64,000 nucleotides of DNA, from assembly GCA_947846985.1 (NCBI GenBank), contig CANTUZ010000003.1, positions 54,756,096 through 54,820,095 on the forward strand, given 5' to 3'. Positions 55,701 through 60,840 of the stretch are shown one piece after another. Below the pieces are notes generated by a model. It worked only from the letters and a program-made list of their open reading frames with translations. It did not search any database and was not told the DNA's origin. How positions within the stretch are numbered: position 1 is the stretch's first letter; every line of letters starts with the position of its first letter. Origin of the DNA: Fratercula arctica (taxonomy: Eukaryota > Chordata > Aves > Charadriiformes > Alcidae). The translations under genes were made by a program, and so were the position numbers.

Positions 55701-57111
55701 CCATTTGAACATGAAACAAGCAGTGTATTATTTGAACTCTGTGCTGCATCGTGTCCTTCATGACTGTTCACTGTCGCAGGAGGTTTTATGCTTCTTTTTT
55801 TCAATGCAGTGTACTGAAATGCAGTGCGATGCACGGCTCTTCCAGCCTCCATTGTTTCGTGTTATTTTGTTGAGGCTGAAGGTATCAACACAGCTGTAAA
55901 CTTTTCTCTTGACCAATACACAGCTTTTTGGGATTTTTAAATCTTCACGTGACTTGTTCGAACGGATTGCTAGCCTCTGCGAAGTTAATTCTCTCTCCTT
56001 TCTAGGTGCCAGAATAGCTGAATATTCCCAGCTTTATGACCAAATCGTCTTTAGAGAAAGTTCACCCAGGGTCCAAAAGGAAGCCTGGGCCACCCCTCAG
56101 GAGCCATCAGCCGGGAGGTTTTCCACGCCCGTGGCTGCGTCTCCTCCCCGTTCCCAGGCTGCCAGCGAATGCTCGAGAGCAGAGGACTGGCTTTTGCATT
56201 CTACCTACAGCAATGGCGAGCTGGCCGACTTCTCTCCATGGCCTGAGTCCCAAGACCCAAAGTCCAAGAGCTCGTATACAGAAGCTGGTACAAAAAGCAA
56301 TTCGAGGCAGTTGCCATCAGCTGGCTCGGTGCCTTCCCTTCAGATTTCTAACCGTTTGCATGTCCCAGCACAGAGGTGGAGTGCCATTATAAGCCAACCG
56401 AACAAAGAAAATTTACATCAAGATCACATCTATAACTCCCTTGGGAGAAGAGTAAGCAATGTAAAACCCCAGGCGTACAGCAGGTCACAGTCGTCTTCCT
56501 CAATTGTGGTCAACAGGTCTGGAGAAGCAATCGTGTATCCCAATGAAATGGACAAGAAAAAGCTCCATTCGAATAGGAACTTCCGATTCAACAGCCATCA
56601 AACACCGGGTATTGCTTCGGGATGTACAGGGCCTGATACGAGAAAGCAGATCCCTGAAAACTGTTCAGATATGATTCTGCAGGATTCTCAAAAGGTCCTG
56701 AGAGTGAACAGGGCCTCCCCTCTGACAGCACAGATGGCCACTCAGAACTATTTTTCTAATTTCAAAGATACTGAGGAAGGAGAAGGGGATGATGATGACG
56801 ACTATGTTGAAATAAAGTCTGAAGATGAGGGATCCGACTTGGAGACCTCTCAGAACCAAACAAGGAAATTGGATCCTAGGCTGCGTAACGCAGACGCTGC
56901 TCCTTCTGAAACGCTCTGTGGCAAAACTGTCTCTTGTACTCCTGCAAAGCCTGCCAGCAGCAAACACACGCTTACCCCGTATCTGACTCCGTATAGTGAT
57001 TCGGATAAACTGAATGACTACCTGTGGAGAGTGCCATCTCCTAATCAGCAGAATATTGTCCAGTCTTTAAGGGAAAAGTTTCAGTGTCTCAGTTCAAGTA
57101 GCTTTGCTTGA
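7351..57111 (+). CDS. PLEKHG1: PLEKHG1 coding locus, 17 coding exons (RhoGEF with DH and PH domains)
   Basis: Pleckstrin homology and RhoGEF domain containing G1, a Dbl-family guanine-nucleotide exchange factor that activates Rho-family GTPases (Cdc42/Rac/Rho type) at the cytoplasmic face of membranes and the actin cytoskeleton. Family literature links it to cell reorientation under cyclic stretch. I joined 17 exons by GT-AG junctions and matching phases: 4596 nt, 1531 residues plus TGA. Seen in the protein: Ser-rich N-terminus (1-110); DH domain about 113-305, opening with [20 protein letters not shown] domain about 318-428 with the expected Trp at 410 ([10 protein letters not shown]); then a long low-complexity Ser/Glu/Asp tail with YDNISYEDL (Y791, Y796), IYDTI (Y876), an acidic run near 1420-1443, and the C-terminus ending [14 protein letters not shown]. 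From memory human PLEKHG1 is about 1385 residues with the same ends; the excess here comes largely from exons 14-15. Upstream 5'UTR exons lie outside or unrecognised. Identity is near certain from the domains and the DH/PH sequence. Confidence 0.97.
8153..8173 (+). repeat. Poly(C) run, 21 bp
   Basis: Uninterrupted C21 in intron 1 of PLEKHG1. Homopolymer C/G of this length is unusual and prone to length error in sequencing. Confidence 0.95.
8686..8770 (+). repeat. AT-rich dinucleotide microsatellite (TA/CA)
   Basis: Irregular TA repeats interrupted by cacac and ctacac blocks. Self-complementary and likely to form cruciform or slipped structures. Confidence 0.9.
10676..11105 (-). mobile_element. 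Old CR1 LINE internal fragment (reverse-transcriptase palm)
   Basis: The minus strand encodes, in two adjoining frames, RDSQHGF-like [10 protein letters not shown], then [16 protein letters not shown] (motif A with the catalytic Asp, about 10919-10936) and [20 protein letters not shown] (motif B), then FIDDLDD. A stop at 10848 and a frame change show decay. No 3' terminus is attached; a T/G-rich tract (10561-10672) lies at its 3' side. Confidence 0.85.
12269..12888 (-). mobile_element. CR1 LINE, 5'-truncated copy with 3' end
   Basis: The minus-strand 3' end starts at 12269 (atcatagaatcatggaatgg). The body carries the C-terminal reverse-transcriptase region, including [20 protein letters not shown] and [20 protein letters not shown], with the later part out of frame. 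The 3' untranslated segment differs from the copies at 45 and 63146 (ttccaaatcccttccatggg), so this is another subfamily. Confidence 0.92.
17403..17432 (-). mobile_element. CR1 LINE 3'-terminal remnant (about 30 bp)
   Basis: cacagaatggtagggttgga plus agggac matches the 3' tip of the CR1 copy at 63146. Only the extreme 3' end is present, an extreme 5' truncation. Confidence 0.6.
19571..19645 (+). repeat. Cluster of three adjacent perfect inverted repeats
   Basis: Hairpin A: cttctaa / ttagaag (19571-19577, 19582-19588). Hairpin B: aagccttccttt / aaaggaaggctt with a 1-nt centre (19586-19610). Hairpin C: gcttcctgcacc / ggtgcaggaagc with a 9-nt loop (19613-19645). All arms match exactly. A and B share three bases, so they are alternatives or stacked. 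An additional 8-bp arm tttagaag at 19548-19555 can pair with cttctaaa at 19571. No known RNA family recognised. Confidence 0.85.
23218..23276 (+). mobile_element. CR1 LINE 3'-terminal remnant (about 59 bp)
   Basis: Plus-strand 3' end: ggttggagtagatgaccttt followed by a ttccaaccc-type segment and a degenerate octamer end (gttctgtgagtct). Closest in form to the copy ending at 43797. Confidence 0.8.
27337..27437 (+). CDS. PLEKHG1: PLEKHG1 coding exon 2 (DH domain)
   Basis: 101 nt between acceptor cttgtag and donor AG|gtaaat. It enters in phase 0 ([12 protein letters not shown]) and leaves two bases into a Ser codon. It continues the DH helical bundle with [17 protein letters not shown], the usual second DH helix region in which an 'LFGNI' type motif follows the first helix. 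It is separated from exon 1 by a 19.6 kb intron, the largest in the window. Confidence 0.95.
27438..32865 (+). other. PLEKHG1: PLEKHG1 intron 2 (5.4 kb)
   Basis: No repeat family recognised except homopolymer runs (T-run about 29847-29863; A-run about 30350-30364). No gene seen. Confidence 0.75.
32866..32935 (+). CDS. PLEKHG1: PLEKHG1 coding exon 3 (DH domain)
   Basis: 70 nt, acceptor ttgttttag, donor AAG|gtaagt. The first base completes the Ser codon, then [20 protein letters not shown] and VSK. It ends in phase 0 at residue 197. A 20-bp tandem duplication lies in the intron 44 nt after the donor. Confidence 0.95.
32979..33018 (+). repeat. 20-bp tandem duplication near exon 3 donor
   Basis: gcagagtgatatgggggaat is followed directly by gcagagtgatatgcggggat (two mismatches), 44 nt downstream of the exon 3 splice donor. 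Confidence 0.9.
34345..34512 (+). mobile_element. Decayed CR1 LINE fragment
   Basis: The plus strand resembles the CR1 stretch that encodes '[33 protein letters not shown]'. Here aaagtcctgcttctggaatg and ctggggtcctggcggacaag are recognisable, but the frame is broken. Edges are approximate. Confidence 0.65.
35113..35154 (+). repeat. Inverted repeat, 11-bp perfect stem (14 bp with a wobble)
   Basis: tgacttcagca (35116-35126) and tgctgaagtca (35141-35151) are exact reverse complements around a 14-nt loop; three more pairs extend it outward. In PLEKHG1 intron 3. Confidence 0.8.
35222..35241 (+). repeat. Inverted repeat, 8-bp stem with 4-nt loop
   Basis: taggttac / gtaaccta around acta, 70 bp after the previous hairpin. 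Short, could be chance. Confidence 0.6.
36641..36755 (+). promoter_or_regulatory. Promoter-like module in PLEKHG1 intron 3 (CCAAT, AP-1, CArG, TATA)
   Basis: In order: an inverted CCAAT core (attgg, 36646-36650), TGACTCAGC AP-1/MARE site (36667-36675), an exact CArG box CCTTTTATGG (36708-36717, SRF consensus CC(A/T)6GG), and TATAAAAA (36719-36726). Spacing is promoter-like and a start near 36750 would be expected. No splice-supported first exon is recognised downstream. The motifs are seen; promoter activity is inference. Confidence 0.35.
37563..37619 (+). repeat. 19-bp minisatellite, three units
   Basis: ggtagaaccaaatgtgctc, ggtagaaccaaatgttctc, agtaaaagtaaatgctctc: units 1 and 2 differ at one base, unit 3 at several. 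Confidence 0.9.
39233..39315 (+). repeat. Short tandem duplications (19 bp twice, then 12 bp twice)
   Basis: aggaaagaaaacttgtttt (39233-39251) and aggaaagaaaatctatttt (39252-39270), followed by cagttctgcagt at 39283 and 39304. Confidence 0.8.
40167..40213 (+). CDS. PLEKHG1: PLEKHG1 coding exon 4 (DH domain)
   Basis: 47-nt exon, acceptor tccatgcag, donor AG|gtagga. It encodes [16 protein letters not shown], the conserved 'Y..YC.NYP' segment of DH domains. It exits two bases into the Arg codon, matching the next exon's phase. Confidence 0.94.
40721..40871 (+). CDS. PLEKHG1: PLEKHG1 coding exon 5 (DH domain core)
   Basis: 151 nt, acceptor tgtttccag, donor CAC|gtaagc. It encodes [20 protein letters not shown] and then [20 protein letters not shown], the LKPVQRI-KYHLLL signature of DH conserved region 3, which contacts the GTPase switch regions. 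Ends in phase 0 at residue 263. Confidence 0.97.
41873..42004 (+). CDS. PLEKHG1: PLEKHG1 coding exon 6 (end of DH domain)
   Basis: 132 nt (44 codons, phase 0-0), acceptor ctgtcttag, donor CAA|gtgagt. It encodes [20 protein letters not shown] followed by [20 protein letters not shown], the last DH helix leading into the DH-PH linker, residues 264-307. Confidence 0.96.
43262..43797 (+). mobile_element. CR1 LINE, 5'-truncated copy with 3' end
   Basis: The plus strand encodes [20 protein letters not shown] and [17 protein letters not shown], then, after a frameshift near 43385, [15 protein letters not shown] to the terminal [20 protein letters not shown]. It ends with the 3'UTR and octamer repeat (cattctatgattctatgatt, about 43777-43797). 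It lies in PLEKHG1 intron 6, sense to the gene, about 210 bp before exon 7. Confidence 0.92.
44007..44189 (+). CDS. PLEKHG1: PLEKHG1 coding exon 7 (DH-PH linker and start of PH)
   Basis: 183 nt (61 codons, phase 0-0), acceptor ctgttgcag, donor CTG|gtatgc. It encodes [20 protein letters not shown], then the first PH strands with [20 protein letters not shown]. Residues 308-368. PH domains of this family bind phosphoinositides and position the DH domain. Confidence 0.96.
44278..44373 (+). CDS. PLEKHG1: PLEKHG1 coding exon 8 (PH domain)
   Basis: 96 nt (32 codons, phase 0-0), acceptor ttgttgcag, donor CAG|gtatgg. It encodes [20 protein letters not shown] and [12 protein letters not shown], central PH strands, residues 369-400. 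The intron before it is only 88 bp. Confidence 0.95.
44491..44577 (+). CDS. PLEKHG1: PLEKHG1 coding exon 9 (PH C-terminal helix)
   Basis: 87 nt (29 codons, phase 0-0), acceptor tttatcag, donor AAG|gtaaaa. It encodes [20 protein letters not shown]: the C-terminal PH helix with the near-invariant Trp (W410). Residues 401-429. The preceding intron is 117 bp. Confidence 0.95.
44578..46840 (+). other. PLEKHG1: PLEKHG1 intron 9 (2.3 kb)
   Basis: No gene. A segment with a T-run followed by ccactgagtttta occurs twice (about 45309-45342 and 45395-45424), a small local duplication. Confidence 0.7.
46841..46874 (+). CDS. PLEKHG1: PLEKHG1 coding exon 10 (34-nt small exon)
   Basis: 34 nt, acceptor ctctttcag, donor C|gtaagt. 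It encodes [11 protein letters not shown], continuing the post-PH helix (compare [15 protein letters not shown] of the human protein as I recall it). It exits one base into a His codon. Confidence 0.92.
48079..48174 (+). CDS. PLEKHG1: PLEKHG1 coding exon 11
   Basis: 96 nt, acceptor gttctgcag, donor G|gtgaat. It encodes [20 protein letters not shown] and then [12 protein letters not shown], entering in phase 1 and leaving in phase 1. RRKS is a basophilic kinase or 14-3-3-like site; that role is inference. Confidence 0.93.
49427..49465 (+). CDS. PLEKHG1: PLEKHG1 coding exon 12 (39-nt small exon)
   Basis: 39 nt (frame-neutral, phase 1-1), acceptor tctttttcag, donor G|gtgagc. It encodes [13 protein letters not shown], matching the family segment EPSSRSHKVLK as I recall it. 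Confidence 0.9.
49923..49945 (+). CDS. PLEKHG1: PLEKHG1 coding exon 13 (23-nt microexon)
   Basis: A 23-nt microexon, acceptor ctgttttcag, donor AAG|gtaagc, encoding DISPDMQK after the split Asp codon. It converts phase 1 to phase 0, so it cannot be skipped without a frameshift. The residues resemble the DIQK segment at this point in the mammalian protein. Confidence 0.85.
50693..50717 (+). repeat. PLEKHG1: (GTTTT)5 repeat forming the exon 14 polypyrimidine tract
   Basis: Five exact GTTTT units end 5 bp before the exon 14 start. The acceptor is TAAAG, so recognition probably depends on this repeat. Confidence 0.9.
50723..50941 (+). CDS. PLEKHG1: PLEKHG1 coding exon 14 (219 nt, frame-neutral)
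   Basis: 73 codons, phase 0-0, donor CAG|gtagga. It encodes [20 protein letters not shown] and an acidic end ([12 protein letters not shown]), clearly coding-like in composition. The acceptor tract is a (GTTTT)5 repeat followed by AAAG. I do not recall this segment in the 1385-residue human reference, so it may be an alternative cassette exon. Confidence 0.8.
52401..52517 (+). CDS. PLEKHG1: PLEKHG1 coding exon 15 (117 nt, frame-neutral, Lys/Arg-rich)
   Basis: 39 codons, phase 0-0, acceptor taaattacag, donor CAG|gtatat. It encodes [20 protein letters not shown] and [19 protein letters not shown], with two basic clusters (KGGRKR and EKRRS) that could act as a nuclear localisation or membrane-binding patch (inference). 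Like exon 14 it can be included or skipped without changing frame. Less certain than the conserved exons. Confidence 0.7.
53357..55031 (+). CDS. PLEKHG1: PLEKHG1 coding exon 16 (large exon, disordered C-terminal region)
   Basis: 1675 nt, residues 606-1163 plus the first base of Gly1164; acceptor tccccacag, donor G|gtatgt. Recognisable segments: [50 protein letters not shown], then [20 protein letters not shown] with Y791 and Y796, and [14 protein letters not shown] with Y876. Further on are [20 protein letters not shown] (about 963-982), [20 protein letters not shown] (about 1109-1128) and [15 protein letters not shown]. The region is Ser/Thr/Glu-rich and predicted disordered by composition, with many phosphorylation-like sites. 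YDNI fits the pYxN binding pattern of Grb2-type SH2 domains. The ORF stays open for 59 codons upstream of the acceptor, but that stretch lacks family similarity. Confidence 0.96.
55032..56005 (+). other. PLEKHG1: PLEKHG1 intron 16 (974 bp)
   Basis: Donor gtatgt, acceptor cctttctag. The frame of exon 16 stays open for 34 codons and two AATAAA signals follow, hence a possible alternative 3' end. Confidence 0.75.
55217..55255 (+). terminator. PLEKHG1: Possible intronic polyadenylation signals after PLEKHG1 exon 16
   Basis: Two AATAAA hexamers (55217-55222 and 55250-55255) lie about 190-220 bp into intron 16, the second followed at once by GT-rich gtggggtagtgtc. If exon 16 is not spliced, its frame runs 34 codons past the donor and stops at 55135, giving a protein of about 1197 residues. 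This is inference from sequence only. Confidence 0.3.
56006..57111 (+). CDS. PLEKHG1: PLEKHG1 coding exon 17 (C-terminus and stop)
   Basis: 1106 nt including TGA 57109-57111; acceptor cctttctag. It completes the Gly codon, then [20 protein letters not shown]. Later segments include [60 protein letters not shown], an acidic block [20 protein letters not shown] and the end [20 protein letters not shown]. These match the C-terminal blocks of the mammalian protein as I recall them, so the gene is complete at its 3' end. Confidence 0.97.
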
Positions 57112-57232
57112 TGCTTTCAGTAATTTCTAGCTGTACTGCCTTACCATGACAGAGTATATACTAGGACAATCAGTACTGGCATCATGTATTTCTGTAATAT
57201 TACACAATCAGGCATTGTATTACAGTAATATT

Positions 57233-57240
57233 GTAAATAG
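57233..57240 (+). promoter_or_regulatory. PLEKHG1: Pumilio-type motif in PLEKHG1 3'UTR
   Basis: TGTAAATA, exact match to the PUM consensus UGUANAUA, 122 nt after the stop codon. Confidence 0.5.
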
Positions 57241-58368
57241 ATGTGAAATGTATCTTTTTTTTTTTTTTTTTTTAATGGTTTAGAATCCTGGAAGTGAAGA
57301 AGGCCACAGGTGCACTGTGTCTGGGGTCTCACTCCACAGTGCAGGTGGACTTCTCATCTCCCCTTTAACCTTTGCATCTCTTCCCCTGTTAGGCGTGACA
57401 CCCTTTGATTCTTACCATCGCACCAGGTGTGATGCCATTTGATTCTTAAACCATTTTATCATGTGGAAACCTTAGTATTTGGACTTTTGAGTTGGTGACC
57501 GGTGTTCTGCGTCCAAAAGCCACAAGATTACTTTGGTCACATATGGGAGCATTTAGCTGAGCAGGCATTCCTGTGACTGCGCAGATTTCTGAGCAGGGTT
57601 CTGGTAATTACACCAACATGCTACGTGTGCAATTGCACATACTTTTTTGCACGTTACTTTTTGGCAGACAGATTCCAAGTGTGTGGGACCAATGCATACA
57701 CTACATTACTTTAGAACAGCCTTCTTTTGTTTTAAACAAAATCTAGTGCTTGTGAGGGATGCCAGACCGATGCTCTGTGTCTGAAGCCTCTTCTACTTTC
57801 TGTAACTGCATCGTAGGCAGAGGATGGGCAGTGGCAGCTTTTTATGTGGATGTGACACAGTCCTTGCCTGGAGGAAGTTTTGGGCAATAGTAGGGGAGCT
57901 CTGCTGCCTGGGAAGATGGCTAGAGTGAGAGTTTGGTACCTCCAGTGATGGTGGTGTTTGTGAAAAGCAGGCAAAATTTGAACATCTTGTAACTTCAGAG
58001 CCCAGCAGTGGAAAGCCATTGGGTGTGAATTTGTCAAGTAGCTGTGTGTTGTACACAGTGGCCTGCAATGTGTTCATTCAAGTCCCAAAGTCAGTAACCC
58101 CAAGAGAGAATGGGGCTTGGCCGGATGCTTGGAATATCAATCATGTGGCATGTTTGGCCCATAAGGTGCTTCAGCGATATTGCTGGTTGAGTGACAAGCT
58201 GCCTTCCCCAGGGAGTGTATCTCCTGTAGTAGCAAATGATCTTCCCTGGCAGAGAGGGGTAAAATATGTATTTTCTAAACCAGCCAGGGCTGAATGGAAT
58301 CCAATTTATGTACAATGAAAGCAGCTTAAAAATGAGAAGACATTCCGTTCTTTGCAAATAATGTATAG

Positions 58369-58374
58369 AATAAA
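58369..58374 (+). terminator. PLEKHG1: Possible proximal polyadenylation signal in PLEKHG1 3'UTR
   Basis: AATAAA within the 3'UTR, 830 bp before the distal one. Its use would remove the two distal Pumilio-type motifs and the AU-rich element. The downstream GT-richness is modest, so use is uncertain. Confidence 0.35.
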
Positions 58375-58947
58375 TGCTGACATGTACAACAAGAACAGGC
58401 TTTCCAATATGCTGCACATTTACTCCCCTTTGTCATCTTCGTTGCACAGCTTTGGATTCTGTTACTTGAAAACATTGTACCTAAAGGAAAGCCTAAATGT
58501 GTCTACACTGCTCATCTTGTGTGACTGTTGCTCTTTTTTGGTGCTTAAATTCTTCAGATTACGTGGATAAAGCCAGTACCGAGTTAAACATATCACTAAA
58601 TACAGGAGTTTAATTGAAATACTATTTTTACTAATCACGTATCACTCCCCTCAGTTACAGAGCACTGTACTTCCAGCACAGCCAACTATTTACTGCATTG
58701 GTTACCATGAAGAAAACCTGACATTATCAGTGTACAGCTAATTACTTGTAGACTAAGAGTTAAGGACTTGAATTTGTTTAGAATGGATTAAATTATTTAC
58801 CGCACGTATCTTACATTGGCTAGCAATTGTTATTTTGGGGGGCTGGTTGGTCATGGTACTTACTAGCTCGTACCAGAGGGATACTTGTTACAGACCGCTG
58901 TGATAGGACCCGCATCTATCTAGTAAAACCCGACTGAGAAATAATGT

Positions 58948-59015
58948 TGTACATATTTAAGATGCCGTAGCGGAGCCCGTATTTATTTAATATAGCTTGT
59001 AAAGTATTGTAAATA
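58948..59015 (+). promoter_or_regulatory. PLEKHG1: Distal 3'UTR cluster: two Pumilio-type motifs and AU-rich element
   Basis: TGTACATA (58948-58955), TATTTATTTA (58980-58989) and TGTAAATA (59008-59015) lie within 70 nt, about 190-250 nt before the main poly(A) signal. The pattern suggests post-transcriptional repression or decay control. Confidence 0.5.
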
Positions 59016-59200
59016 TTGAATAGAAGGTAAATCTGTGCTTTTACCCCCGCGTACGTCTAGATTTGTTTAAACGGCTAGGGGAAAGTTGTTGCAATCAGTG
59101 GAGTTGGGGGGGGGGGACGACGACGACAAACCCAAACAAACAGAAAAAGGGACTTCTACTAGCGTGTAACTTCTCCCAGGGACCATTTCATACTATTTTT

Positions 59201-59206
59201 AATAAA
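59201..59206 (+). terminator. PLEKHG1: Polyadenylation signal, probable main PLEKHG1 3' end
   Basis: Canonical AATAAA followed, 35-60 nt later, by a GT/G-rich downstream element (ttggtggtgtgtgcgggg, 59240-59257). Very G-rich sequence further on (59345-59375) could pause polymerase before the MTHFD1L promoter. Confidence 0.75.
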
Positions 59207-59344
59207 CGTTGAGTATGCAAAACCTTCCGCTTCCGTTCATTGGTGGTGTGTGCGGGGGGGTGGCGGGGGAGGTGAAGTTTTGGGGTGATTTGGGTGGTTT
59301 TGTGTTTTTTTTTTTTTTTTCCTTGCGGGCAAGCGGATGCGAGA

Positions 59345-59375
59345 GGGGCGGGGGGGGGCCGGGGGGGGGGCGGGG
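59345..59375 (+). promoter_or_regulatory. G-quadruplex-prone G-run block between PLEKHG1 and MTHFD1L
   Basis: Runs of 4, 9, 10 and 4 G separated by single C or CC. Fits the G-quadruplex pattern on the + strand (same sense as both genes). It lies about 140 bp after the PLEKHG1 poly(A) signal and about 100 bp before the MTHFD1L start codon. Confidence 0.7.
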
Positions 59376-59387
59376 CTCGGCGAGCCT

Positions 59388-59440
59388 GGCCCCGCCCCCG
59401 CTCTCCCCTGGCCCCGCCCCCGCTCTCCCCTGGCCCCGCC
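59388..59440 (+). repeat. MTHFD1L: 22-bp GC-box tandem repeat in MTHFD1L core promoter
   Basis: Two exact 22-bp units (59388-59409, 59410-59431) and the first 9 bp of a third. Each carries CCCCGCCCCC, an Sp1/KLF-type GC box, 45-90 bp upstream of the ATG. This is the likely core promoter of this TATA-less gene. Confidence 0.85.
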
Positions 59441-59476
59441 CTCGGCGCTGCCAGGGCCTGGGCTCCCGCCGGCGGC

Positions 59477-59619
59477 ATGAGGACGGCGGTGCTGCGCCGC
59501 TGCCTGGGACTGGCGCCGGCCCCGCTGCCGGCCCCGGCGCCGGTGCGAGCCGCGCTGCCGCCGAGCCGCGGGTTCTGCTGGCAGCAGGCGGGGGGCGGCG
59601 CGGCGGCGGCGGCAGCGCG
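59477..59619 (+). CDS. MTHFD1L: MTHFD1L exon 1, mitochondrial presequence
   Basis: ATG at 59477 (G at -3) opens MRTAVLRRCLGLAPAPLPAP and then an Ala/Arg/Pro-rich stretch with no acidic residue, typical of a matrix-targeting peptide, ending in GGGAAAAAA before the donor CG|gtaaga. 47 codons plus two bases. An upstream in-frame open stretch exists because the region is GC-rich, but no better-supported start is seen. Confidence 0.85.
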
Positions 59620-60840
59620 GTAAGAGGCGCACGCTGGGGGGCGGCACCGGCTGATGCAATCCGGGGGGGGGGGCGGGAAGGGGATTTTGGGGGGATGTTT
59701 CCTCGGTGGGCGCGTTGGGTTGTTTTTTTTGGGGAGGTGCGATGCCCGAGTGGGCAGGAGAGGCGACTTGTGCTAAAATGTCCCCCCCTCACGTCAGCCC
59801 CCCCACACCCGCATCCTCCCCGCGTGGCGTGGCTGTGGGATCCCGGCGTTTCGCGGGGGGGGAGCGGGGGGGGCGTTACGCGGCGGCGGCTCAGGTGGGG
59901 CTGCGCCCGGACGCGTGTGCGCGGAAAACGTGTCGTCTGTGTCCTCCCTCCTCGCCTTCCACCCGCCCCCCGTCCATTCAGCCTCAGCTGCGGCAGGCAG
60001 TTCGCCTGCCACGGCGATGGCCTGAATTGGTCATTGGCTTCTGAGAGGGGAGGGTACGAGATGCCAAAAAAAAAAAAAGGCTGTAGGCTGTGTTTGCCTC
60101 CGTTAGTCTGGGCCGCTGGTGGGGGAGAGACAGACGGGCATCTTTCAGGGGAGCTCCTCCTCCTGCCTTTGCTGGGTGAGTATCAGCTGTACGTGCAGAA
60201 GGTAACGGCAGAGCCGGCAGCCAGGAAATTTTTCCAGTGCCTGGCTGCCGCCCGTTTTTCCAGGCTGCTCTGCCTCCCTGCTGCCCGCGGTGTTGAATAG
60301 CATCCATGAGAAGCGGCGGGGTTGGTGCTGCTAGGGCTGGTGATGCCTGTGTTAAGCTGTAGCGGCCCCAGGTGTAAATGCCTCTGCTTCTGTCACCGCA
60401 TGGTATGGACACGAAGGACCCCCCTGAGGGCTCGGGGTGGTGGGTCCCTGCTGTGCTTCCCATGGCGGGGCCGGACAAACCTTCTCGCGAACTGGCATAG
60501 GCTAGCTGTAAAGTTTCGGGCATGTTGAAGCAAAGACGCGCATAGCTGTAAAACAGATATTTTGGTCTGTGAAGGTTTTCTGCACTGGCCTGCTGGATGC
60601 TAGCCTACACAGTTTGCATCCAGAAGTAATTTTGGTGATTAAAAGCCTGTGCTCCTAAGCATTTATTCTGTATTGCTGACTAGCATAGTTTTCTGCTGAC
60701 CAATGTTAGAAAGGTTTGCTTTGCTAAAGACTTTCCTGTTATTATTGTATTGCAGCAAAATCACCGAGAATGCAAAGAAATCCTTGGCCTCTCTTAAGAG
60801 AGAAAACCCTCGGCTTGAGCCAACGCTTGCCATTATTCAG
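59477..60840 (+). CDS. MTHFD1L: MTHFD1L, 5' part of coding region (exons 1-2; gene continues beyond window)
   Basis: Mitochondrial monofunctional C1-tetrahydrofolate synthase, which makes formate and THF from 10-formyl-THF (reversible ATP-dependent formyl-THF synthetase) in the matrix, supplying one-carbon units for cytosolic purine and thymidylate synthesis. Only 75 residues plus the junction are in the window. Evidence: a GC-rich exon with an Arg-containing, acid-free presequence; a donor phase matching exon 2; exon 2 ending in the family block NPRLEPTLAIIQ (human NPAFKPVLAIIQ as I recall it); and position directly after PLEKHG1 on the same strand, as in human 6q25. The N-terminal domain is related to the MTHFD1 dehydrogenase/cyclohydrolase but is catalytically inactive in this paralogue (known for the family). 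Catalytic regions lie to the right. Confidence 0.88.
59620..60755 (+). other. MTHFD1L: MTHFD1L intron 1
   Basis: 1136 bp. The first ~430 bp are still CpG-island sequence with further G-runs; the remainder falls to ordinary composition with an A13 run near 60066. No further gene seen. Confidence 0.8.
60756..60840 (+). CDS. MTHFD1L: MTHFD1L exon 2
   Basis: 85 nt, acceptor gtattgcag, donor CAG|gtaaag. The first base completes an Arg codon, then KITENAKKSLASLKRENPRL and EPTLAIIQ. This is the conserved start of the tetrahydrofolate dehydrogenase/cyclohydrolase-like fold, ending in phase 0. Confidence 0.9.

Larger units (their letters stand above)
57112..59222 (+). other. PLEKHG1: PLEKHG1 3' untranslated region (about 2.1 kb)
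   Basis: Runs from the stop codon to the expected cleavage site some 15-20 nt after AATAAA at 59201. It contains a T19 run (57255-57273), three exact TGTANATA Pumilio-type motifs (57233, 58948, 59008), an AU-rich TATTTATTTA at 58980-58989, an internal AATAAA (58369), and near its end a G-run followed by four GAC repeats (about 59107-59130). Its extent is inferred from the signals, not from transcript data. Confidence 0.75.
59335..60050. promoter_or_regulatory. MTHFD1L: CpG island over the MTHFD1L promoter, exon 1 and start of intron 1
   Basis: Abrupt rise in G+C with many CpG dinucleotides compared with the AT-rich flanks. No TATA box is visible before the ATG; GC boxes (ggggcgg, ccccgccc) are abundant. 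Multiple long G-runs occur on the + strand (59345-59375, 59661-59695, 59856-59871). Long open frames on both strands here are a by-product of GC content. Confidence 0.85.

Noticed and set aside
59199..59792. 197-codon minus-strand frame in the CpG island
   Set aside because: Pro/Ala/Arg-rich mirror of the same GC-rich sequence, no family similarity.
59209..60300. 363-codon plus-strand open frame across the MTHFD1L promoter
   Set aside because: Glycine/arginine-rich translation of CpG-island sequence that crosses the MTHFD1L exon in another frame; long frames on both strands here reflect GC content.
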